From assembly GCA_039602395.1 (NCBI GenBank), contig JBCNJP010000028.1, positions 558,001-622,000 of the forward strand: a stretch of 64,000 bases of DNA. The letters are read 5' to 3'. A model generated the notes under the pieces. That model saw nothing but the letters and a program-made list of their open reading frames with translations. It was not told where the DNA came from and did not search any database. Below are positions 55,740 through 64,000 of the stretch, one piece after another. The stretch is from Deinandra increscens subsp. villosa. Taxonomy: Eukaryota > Streptophyta > Magnoliopsida > Asterales > Asteraceae. Each line of letters opens with the position of its first letter. Positions within the stretch are counted from its first letter, which is position 1. Both the position numbers and the translations under genes were made by a program.

Positions 55740-56670
55740 ATTGGGAGAACATATCTAATTTCAACAACCCTTTTACCACTTTTTTTTCAAATATATGTAA
55801 CCATATAATACCAAAGGTCACACTTTTGATATTTTAACGTGGTTGTTGTCACCCTTTGGCCACGCGTATTGGGACAAAATATTTGCTTTCAACAACCCTT
55901 TGGCCACCTTTTTTTTCTAATATAGGTGGCTAAAACACAAATATATGTGACCATATAATACCAAAGTCCACGTTTTTTATATTTTAACGTGTCCATTTCC
56001 ACCCTTTGGCCACGCTTATTGGGACAAAATGTATGATTTCAACAACCCATTTGGCCACTTTTTTTTCTAATATAGGTGGCTAAAACACAAATATATGTGA
56101 CCATATAATACCAAAGGCCACACTTTTGATATTTTTACGTGTCGATTGCCACCCTTTGGCCTCGCGTATTGGGACAAAATGTATGATTTCAGCAACCCAT
56201 TTGGCCACGTTTTTTTCTAACATATGTGGCTAAAACACAAATATATGTGACCATATAATACCAAAGGCCACACTTTTGATATTTAAACGTGGCCGTTGCC
56301 ACCCTTTGGCCACACGTATTGGGACAAAATGTATGATTTCAACAACCCTTTGGCCACGTATTTTTATAATATATGTGGCTAAAACACAAATATATGTGAC
56401 CATATAATACCAAAGGCCATGTTAAACAAACACATGTGGCCGTTGGGACCCTTTGGCCACGCATTCTGGAAGAATTATATGATTACAACAATAAATATTG
56501 GTACCCTTTAGCCACGTTTCTAGGTGGCTTCAGCCACTTATATTCTAACATGGCCGTATGATACATACGATGACGTGACCTTTGGTGTCAGTCGAAATGA
56601 AAAAAAAAACGTGGCCAAAGACCTTTGGTCACGGTCTTTTTCATGGCCAAAGGCCAATTTTGACGTAGTG
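55740..56670. repeat. CACTA-1 right subterminal repeats and terminus
   Basis: Units of about 140-150 bp with GGTGGCTAAAACACAAATATATGTGACC and CCACCCTTTGGCCACGCG, homologous to 37460-38432, ending in the terminal inverted repeat at 56670. 55134-55739 is AT-rich spacer with no gene. Confidence 0.85.
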
Positions 56671-58015
56671 TTTGGCTAACCTGCTCGGGTAAGGGACTTT
56701 CCGGCTTTTCGCGACTTCTTCAGATGCTACAGGGATAGGTGATCTAGGTTGTGCTTGGCAGGGTGAGCTGGTGGTTTCTTTGCAAGGAGCAGCTTCTTCG
56801 GGGCCAACCCTTCGGCTACAGAGACTGATAGCATTGACCATGGCCTTGGGGTTGGTTTCTATGTAGCTAGGGAGAGAGCCAGGAGCTCTTTCACCCACTG
56901 TCTTGGCAATATGGCCAAGCTGCTTCTCGAGTATTTTGATAGAGGCTTGTTGGTTTTGAAACTCAGCGTCGTTGCTTTTGAACTTCTTTTCTATTTTCCT
57001 CTCAGCTTCCGCGAACATCCGGGATATGGATTCTTCAAGACGCAGAGCCCATCAGACGAGCTACTGCCCTGGTGGTTATTGTTTTGCCTCGGCTACTACT
57101 GGAAGTTGTTTTGTCGATAGTTTCCTGATTGCTGGTTATTCCCGTTGTTTCTCCACCCAGAATTCTGATTGTTGTTCCGCCACTCAGAATTGTTGCCTTA
57201 TGATCTTTGTTGGTTGGGTTTGTTTTGTACGAAATTTGCATCTTCGGGCTTACCATCCACCATACAACTCCAGTTCTCATGTGGGCCTCCACACCCGTCG
57301 CACTTTGGGGCAGCGTTCGCAGATTTACATGTCTCGAGCTTCTTTATTTTTGAGGCTAAGGCCTCGATCTGGGCTTTTAGTGCGATTACTTCGTCAAGAG
57401 TATGCATACCTGGGGTCTTTGCCTTTGCACTGCGAGAAGTGTGCCACTAAAAGCTGGTTTGAGCAATCTCTTCTATTATGGAGAAGACTTCCTCTGGACT
57501 TCCATTTCCCAAAATGCCACCAGAGTTAATATCTATGAGGAGCTTGGTCGTCTTGGCAGGTGACAGGTAATTGTAAAGAAACTTTTGAACAAGCTCATCC
57601 CAAGTGGTAGTAAATCCATTTGGTAGAGCATTCAGCCATGTTTTCGCACGGTCCTTGAGTGAGAAAGGAAACATGCAAAGTCGAACACCGTCATTAGAGG
57701 CTCCATTCAACTTGAATGTCTCACAAACTTCGATGAAGTTATGAGGTGAGAGTGGGGGACTTCATTGGGCAGGCCGTGAAAAGTTGTAGAGTTTTGGAGC
57801 ATCTACATCAACTGAGGTCGAATCTCAAAGTTGTTAGCTTCAACACCAGGCGGGGCAATGGCACCACCAAAGCACCACCAAAGTTGACTGCATTTGGTCT
57901 TAAGTAGTCAATAACGGTCTGCTCGTTTGCTATTGGGATAGGATTCTCGATGATAATAGCAACCGTTTTGGAACGCGATCGAGGTCTGCTGTGAAGAAAT
58001 CGTTCTGGCTCAGGG
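56671..58015 (-). pseudogene. Athila-like Gypsy gag, cut by CACTA-1
   Basis: Minus-strand Gag pieces: an N-terminal part with IIENPIPIANEQTVIDYLRPNAVNF (57990-57900, several frameshifts), the retrotrans-gag core RLCMFPFSLKDRAKTWLNALPNG (57710-57600), TTWDELVQKFLYNY, a helical segment with a CDGCGGPHENWSC knuckle (about 57290-57250) and a C-terminal helical part ERKIEKKFKSNDAEFQNQQ with PYPSRL (57018-56671). FPFSLKDRAKTWL is typical of the Athila group. It ends where CACTA-1 inserted (possible TTT target duplication). Confidence 0.8.
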
Positions 58016-58356
58016 AATTGTTACAATAAGTCTTTCGGCTCTATTTTCATGCATTGCCTGAGATCAGAAACAAAAACAAGAATTAGCAGTAACGAGATCT
58101 TTATTATATAGAAAAAAGAAAAACAATCTAAGTTGTGTGTGATCAGGACACTTCCTAGGCTGATTTACATTCTATAAAATTTAAAAGTTAGATCTATATG
58201 TTAGTTATTTACTTCTATAAAATCTATTTTTTTTAAGAAAAGGAAAAAAAAGGAAAAACTATGATACAAGTGTATGTATTTACAAAGGTTAGGCCATCAA
58301 CTCATATTTTTCTCAAAAGCCTCGTTTGTATCCTCGGCAACGGCGCCGAAAAGCTT
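58016..58356 (-). other. Athila-like leader and PBS (58332-58349)
   Basis: Minus-strand TCGGCGCCGTTGCCGAGG closely matches the primer site used by Athila and Tat elements. The rest is AT-rich leader without a gene. Confidence 0.8.
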
Positions 58357-60072
58357 GGTGTGCATGCGGTGTATATAAAATAATTCAATATTAGTGACAC
58401 CATTTATTAGCAGCTAATCTTTTAAATTTCTAAAACACGATTTACTTAGACGGCTACTATTTCACCACATTCACTGGTAAGTGCACCCATCGTGAAACAG
58501 TATAGTAGTGGTAAGTTGAATCGGGATCGTTCAAGGACACAATGGAAAATGTGGGCTCTTGATACTTCATCGTTGCTGACGTCTAACCTGACCATTCTTC
58601 AAGTGAAGAATTAGTAACATATATAAATATATACTAAAAATTTAAATACTAATAGAAAGGTGTGTCCTGGTCAGCTCAGTCGAAGATAATATCATTTGGG
58701 GGACTTATTAGTGGTGGTGTTGGTTTCTCGAAGATTATATTCTTCGCGTAAGATTATTTACTATTAGGAAACTAAACCGCCTCTCAGCCTCAAATCTAGT
58801 ATAATTACACTCTCAGGTGATCGTCCATGGAAGGTACGAACCCTGGGGAACTATGTTGAGAGTAAATAAATATAGTGGTGCTAACGCCACTTAGTTGTAG
58901 GGCTCCTTGGTCGGGCCACCGTTACACTCGACACACAGTCATGAACCAGCAGGGGAACAACCCTACGTGCCGGATTACCTTATTATAAAAATTGTCCTTT
59001 AAAGGGACTAAGGCCCGTCTCCTTCATGCACCTCTCTCGCATGCATGTCTATCGTAACCATAGCCAAGTTCACTAACACATACCTTTTGGCTTCCATGAA
59101 GTGAAAAAATATCACCAACCTTTTTTCCAACCAAATACTTTCAGCCCGCACACGTGTGGTCAGCCGGGTTTGCTTACATAGACATAAGGACCCTGAACGT
59201 TTCATGTAGCATGAGACGTGAGTCACCCAAAGGATCATACATCATCCCCCAACCAGGTGTCACAGATCTGGTTGATGAGATTTCGACTCCTCAAATGGTC
59301 CGTGATACGTAGAGCACGCTTGTTCAAAGAAGTTTATTATTAACTTTCAATTAAAAGAGTTTTATAAAGTCATTAGCTCCGCCTTAAGGCAAGAGTATAA
59401 AAACAGTTTACCAGCCCACCAAAGATATGTTTATTCCCAAATGAGTGTAAGAATTTGGCCAGTCATGGCTTAAAGATTTGCTTAAGAGATAATGAAAGAT
59501 TCATAGACAAATGCATTTCATTAAGTACAAAAGTTAAAATTCTTACAATCTTGACAAGAAGGCACAAGAACATGAAAACAAATGGCTCAAAAGAAATATG
59601 TGATGTAGAACTAGTTGGAAGAGAAGTGAGCTAAGCTCTGAGCGAGTTGGAACTAAAGCTTGAGCCCCATTTTATAGGCAAGTCCGGAGGTTGGCACGGG
59701 GTCGTGCCATGTCAGGGCACAGGGCCGTGTTGGTCAGAGAAGAGAGAGGTTCTTCAGCTTGACAGTGGCATGGGCCATGTTGTGTTAGTGGCACGGGGTC
59801 GTGCTTATCAGTGCTGAAAAAGGACACTTCCGGAGCTGGGCACGGGGTCGTGCTGAGGTGGGCACGGGGCCGTATCGAAATTCAAATTTCACAGTTATGA
59901 TCTTTTTAATCTGGTTTTCTTCATTTCTTGCTCCTTTTGTGATTTTGGCTTGAGTAAACCTGAAAAACTAAAAGGAAGAAAAAACAATTGTGTTCTTGTA
60001 ATAGTTAGTCAATTTTATCCTATTTTGCATGGGGTATTTGGCTAATAAATATGTACATTTTAGTGCACATCA
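58357..60072 (-). mobile_element. Athila-like 5' LTR
   Basis: About 1716 bp, TGGTGTGCATG... to ...AGTGCACATCA, with matching ends (TGGTGTGCA / TGCACATCA). It lies next to the PBS. Positions 59690-59880 carry five copies of a near-palindrome GGCACGGGGTCGTGCC. ORF 59008-59238 is not supported as a gene. Confidence 0.75.
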
Positions 60073-61300
60073 CTTATCTTCTTGTATCCTTGCTATCACA
60101 TGATAAAAATCAGATTTTTAAGGCCTTTTCATGCTAGATCTAGGTTGAGCATGATGTAAGATGATAGATCCAGTGATTTAAATGATTAAAGTTTTAATTT
60201 TTATGGGTAAGCTTGTATTTTATTGATTCCTATAAATTTTCTTGAACGGATCTTGATAGATCTTAGTGAATATTGTTAAAGTTCATGTCTTTATGCATGA
60301 TTCGATATGAAGTTATGATCTTGTTGATATATCTAGAGTTTTGAGAATGAAAAATGTCGTCTTGATAAATTTTTCATGAAAAAAATATATATATATCTTG
60401 ATCATGCATGCTTAGATTTGAGTAAAACCGATAGCATGAGGATGTTGAATGATAGATCTAGGTTATTTAACTTCATTGGCCATAAATAAATAGTTTGGAT
60501 GTTTCGTATGCAAAAACATTGGTTTTTTATTGAATTAATTAATTAAATTAGGGTTTAGGTTGAAAATAATTAATTTTTGTAAATTATAAATATATATTTT
60601 GGTCGATTCATGCTAGATTATGTGAAAATGATATGTTTATGATTGGATTAGCGTTAAATTCATTTATGGCTGACATTTGTGTTATTTGTGATTCCATGGA
60701 AATAAATATATATTGAGACGTTGTAAAAATAAATAGTTTTATCTAAAAAGTGTTTGACGTCGCATGTTAGATTTACGAATGACCTAACTCATGACCAAGA
60801 TCTTACATTATTACCATAATTAAATCACCAACGAGTCGACGAGTTAATTGTGTCATGAATATTAATTATTTATTTAATTATGTATTTATTTATTTGATTA
60901 TTTATTTATTTATTACTCCATCTTGTTAGTCGTCTTGGGGTCTAGCCGTTCCATTGCGTGGTGTCATTGTCTATTCATATCTCCTTTGCTAGGTGAGTAT
61001 TCATATCTCCTCTTTCATTTCAATGTTTCGGGGTGCAACATGTATCAGTATTCAAAAACCCAAAGTGTTTATTATGCAAAATTTTATGTGATTCTATGTG
61101 CTCTATGTGTGATATTCTATTGTGTGATACTTGTCGGATTACATGTGTCGGTATTTTATTAATCGCTAGTCACTAGTCTCTAATCGTATGTGTACCATTA
61201 ACCATTGAGCTGTGGCAACAATGATAGATCTATTGGCTGACAAGCCACCGGGCCTGCCTCGCTTGTGGCGCCGGGTGATTGCTCCCTTACTGTCTAGGTT
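60073..61300 (+). mobile_element. Plus-strand Gypsy LTR, left fragment
   Basis: AT-rich sequence with GCTAGATCT words like those of the other Gypsy LTR. Assigned to the LTR that ends at 63316 because it lies outside the Athila-like LTR and the 61301-63267 insertion. It contains no supported gene. The LTR start was lost through the Athila-like insertion. Confidence 0.5.
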
Positions 61301-63267
61301 TGGTGCACATCACTCATACTTGTTGATTGATGTGTTGCAAACACATCTCATTTTCGGAGTCTTTTCTTTATATGTTTGTGTCTAATTAAGTTGGTTTTTA
61401 GTATTTTTAGCTTGTTTTTAGTCATTGTGTGGTTGGAGTCTTTATTTATGTGTTTTATGTGTTTTTATAGGTGTTTAGTCAAGTCTCGAGGCGACATGAG
61501 AAGCTGGATATGAGCGGAGAAGAAAATGAAGAAAATATATGAGAAGTGCTGAGAATCAAGACCCAGGCGTATCGCCTGGGGAGGAGGAAGAACCGCGCGA
61601 ATGGCGTGGCCAGGAAAAGTCAACAGAGGGTTAAGTCGGTTTGACCCGACTGTTTTGTCACGATATGAGTAGTAGGCGTATCGCCTGAAGAGAAGACACC
61701 TCTGAGCGATACGCTTGGAGGTCTAAAACCCGCAGAAAGAGGTTTTGGCATTTAAAATCAAGTTTTAGGGTTTTAATTTGCATTCTACGACTTGCAGCCG
61801 GCTGTGGGCGATTTTGGGATGATTTTCTGAACAAGAGGAAGGCTGGAATCGAGAGGAGACATTCAAGGACCACAAGTTCATCACAATCCAACATTCAGGT
61901 TTCGTGTTTCTTCTCCGTTTCTTATCTTGACTTTAGTTGAACCCATGTTTTCTGTCAATTTTATGATCTTTATGTGTTATTTTGACTTGACCATGAGGCT
62001 AGGCTAAACTGGTTGTATTGCCTAGACCTAATTGGATGAATATTTAGTTTTTGCAATTTTACTCGGTTTTGGTTGATTGATTGATGTTACACTTCTATTA
62101 AATTCCAATAACTGCCATATTGATGCATGTGTGTGTTGTGAACGTATTTTTAGTTGATTATTGATGCATGATTTGCCCGCGAATGTCTTTCGGTTTAGGT
62201 AGATTATCTAAAGTAGTTAACTTTAGGGTTAATTGCAATAGATTCGTTTAGGGTTTTCTTGAACTATTGCATTGATTGTCGATTAGGTATTTGAGTACAA
62301 TGTGCTGCCTCTTCTGAGACTTAAAAGGTAAAGAATTGTCGGGTAGTTGGGTTGGTTAAAGAACTAGGGTAGTATTGTCTCAAAAGGAAGTGTCCTAGGG
62401 AATTGGTCAACTTGTTATTCCGTGTCAGTCATGGTAGTTAGTGGTAGCTCCTGCTAGCTTAGTGTGCCTTAGATTAGGTTCGAGGGTGGCTAGGTTCAGT
62501 TGAGGTAGGATATACTTAAAAGGTGAACTCCTATTCGGGCGTTAGAAGTGTTAGCTAGGAAGGACTCAAAAGGTGAACTAGCCACCATCAGATCGGTCAA
62601 AGCTGAGTGAATTGTAGGTATTAAGTAGGTCCCAAGTCTAGGTGATACTCTTCTCTATTTTAATATTCCTCAAGGTTTTCCTGTCTTCGGTTGTTAGTTG
62701 ATATTTTAGATAAATTAATTCCTAAATTTTAAAAACCAAATTCAATTCTCAATTTTCCATTCTTAGGTCTAGGTTAAGTCTTTTTTATTAAAGTGTCCTA
62801 GGTTAGATATCCGGTCTTCCTTAGCTTTACTACAATCCGACAGGTTCACTGCCTTAGGGCTCGGTTCGGTTTAGGTTGTTTCGGTACAATTAGGTGTGTC
62901 TTAGGTCTAGGTTTTAGTATTTATTTTAGTAGTATTTTTAGTGTCGTTCCGAGCACATCATTGATCATGATTGAAATAAACACTTGACAAACGCAATGAT
63001 TTAATCTATGTAGTATGCTAAACCTATGTTTACTCACCAACTATTCGTAGTTGACCTTTATTTTATACATGTTGCAGGCTTTGCTGTTTGACATTGTTGA
63101 TCTCATTGATGACGATTTAGGATGCATGTGGATTTAGTGAGACCTGAATTAATCAAGTTAATATGTTATTCATTATTGATTGTATTGGATTGTTATGTAA
63201 CCTTGATCTATTTTCGAAAAGGGTTGATTAAGAATATTGCAACATTAAATTAGTGTTGTGTGCATCA
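61301..63267 (+). mobile_element. Probable solo LTR (Athila-like)
   Basis: TGGTGCACA... to ...TGTGCATCA, imperfect inverted ends, 1967 bp, with no PBS or coding region next to it. The interior (GTCAAGTCTCGAGGCGACATG, ATGAGGCTAGGCTAAACTGG) reads like Athila LTRs. I could not find a matching target duplication (AGGTT against GGACA), so the boundaries are uncertain. Confidence 0.5.
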
Positions 63268-63333
63268 GGACAATCATAGCGCCCCTACATATTTCACTGT
63301 CGGTAGGGATGTGACAGATTGGTATCAGAGCCA
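63268..63333 (+). mobile_element. Plus-strand Gypsy LTR end and PBS
   Basis: The LTR ends ...GGGATGTGACA (63316), then GAT and the primer site TGGTATCAGAGCCA (63320-63333), with the same spacing as the Gypsy at 25591-25608. The element continues out of the window on the plus strand. Confidence 0.85.
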
Positions 63334-64000
63334 TGGCTATAGGGATCTAGGTTATTAGAACCAGCTTGACCTAGACTTATGCCTTAGGTGTCATGCATGC
63401 GTGCCTCATGTATATCATGCATGTATGATTTATATGTCCATAATTGCTTCTTAATCATGCATGTTTTGATCGTTGCCTTAATCTGTCAGTATACGCTATT
63501 ACACAATTCACTTGAGGCTTCCTAGCCTCCTTCCTTAGAAATGGTGCCTTACGTACCATTTAGAAAATTGATTTCTTGATTTTATAATCTCGTCAGAAAT
63601 GTGGCCTTAGCGATTGACATGTAGTAACTGGAAGGGCGGAAGCACCATACATGGGGCCTCTGACTTAGAAAAGCGTTGCGTACAATTTCGAATTGACGGG
63701 CCCGAATGCTCACCTGCGGCGCCTCAATGAGAGTGCTGAAACCTATTAGGCCAAAGCATGTCAATCACTAGGATCTTACTCTGATCAGTCACGGTTGTAG
63801 TTTCCCACTCGGGGAATGAGGGCCATTCCGTTATGTTTTCCAAAAATCATTCGATTTTGTGTTTTACACGTTATTATGTAAATTTTCAATAATCTATGAT
63901 CATCTGAGTCGCATCACCTCACATTCACAGGAGTTTTACACTCAATCATTTGTGTCCCAAATGGATATTCAACCTAATTTCTCATTTATTGTGTCAGTGA
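63334..64000 (+). other. Gypsy leader, gag not reached
   Basis: Untranslated leader with repeated CATGCATG-type words (63390-63470). I see no gag start before the window ends. Confidence 0.6.

Larger units (their letters stand above)
38433..56670. mobile_element. CACTA-1 DNA transposon, right part
   Basis: The right terminus ...CCAATTTTGACGTAGTG (56670) is the inverted counterpart of a CACTACGTCAAAA start. Content and order equal CACTA-2 from 32352 to its end. Removing Copia E (about 8.2 kb) and the solo LTR (3.7 kb) leaves about 6.3 kb, close to the 6.1 kb of the corresponding CACTA-2 part. The left terminus lies outside the window or is lost beyond Copia D. Confidence 0.82.

Noticed and set aside
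61301..63267. Firm target-site duplication for the probable solo LTR
   Set aside because: Left AGGTT and right GGACA do not match, so the boundaries were reported with low confidence only.
58357..63316. A single plus-strand Gypsy LTR covering the whole interval
   Set aside because: The Athila-type PBS at 58332-58349 and the terminal inverted ends at 58357/60072 show that a separate minus-strand element occupies the left part.

Overview
The window looks like a repeat-rich stretch of a flowering-plant nuclear genome, most likely a eudicot and plausibly a daisy-family (Asteraceae) species. That guess rests on the style of the Copia, Tekay-like Gypsy and Athila-like elements and on one retroelement-associated ORF family; it is not proven. 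I see no ordinary single-copy host gene, no tRNA or rRNA gene and no CRISPR. Almost every base belongs to nested mobile elements, and nearly all their coding regions carry stops or frameshifts.

Layout, left to right. (a) 1-11710: a minus-strand Copia element ('A'), tandemly duplicated with its 5' LTR and about 375 bp of flank (LTRs 5570-6035 and 10872-11336). Its untranslated leader is an array of hairpins with compensatory base changes. (b) 11711-14564: part of a second minus-strand Copia ('C', LTR 13842-14564) inserted in the gag of a third minus-strand Copia ('D', LTR 15396-15758). (c) 15953-38432: a complete CACTA DNA transposon ('CACTA-2') with matching termini, 150-bp subterminal repeats and a TCA target duplication. 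It carries a PB1-like gene, a minus-strand retroelement-type ORF series, a 1-kb fold-back array and a spliced coiled-coil gene. A full-length minus-strand Gypsy (17570-28254, TSD ATGAC) sits inside the PB1-like gene. (d) 15764-15952 plus 38433-56670: an older CACTA of the same family ('CACTA-1'), split by CACTA-2, by a complete plus-strand Copia ('E', 40502-48707, TSD TCTAT) and by a 3.7-kb solo Gypsy LTR (49657-53396). (e) 56671-60072: 5' end of a minus-strand Athila-like Gypsy, cut by CACTA-1. (f) 60073-64000: LTR, PBS and leader of a plus-strand Gypsy, itself cut by the Athila-like element and probably by another solo LTR (61301-63267).

Relative order of events inferred from nesting: plus-strand Gypsy, then Athila-like element, then CACTA-1, then CACTA-2, Copia E, the solo LTR and Copia D, with the 17570-28254 Gypsy after CACTA-2 and Copia C after Copia D. 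The CACTA-2 copy preserves the unoccupied version of the sites hit in CACTA-1, which confirms several boundaries.

The most interesting observation is in Copia E. Its LTR contains an ATG-initiated, GC-rich frame that ends at a splice donor in phase 0. A strong acceptor lies 33 bases upstream of the gag ATG, in frame with gag. The element may therefore make Gag from an RNA whose first coding exon is inside the LTR and whose intron removes the primer binding site and the ATG-rich leader. The hairpin leader of Copia A and the CACTA fold-back array are the next best leads.
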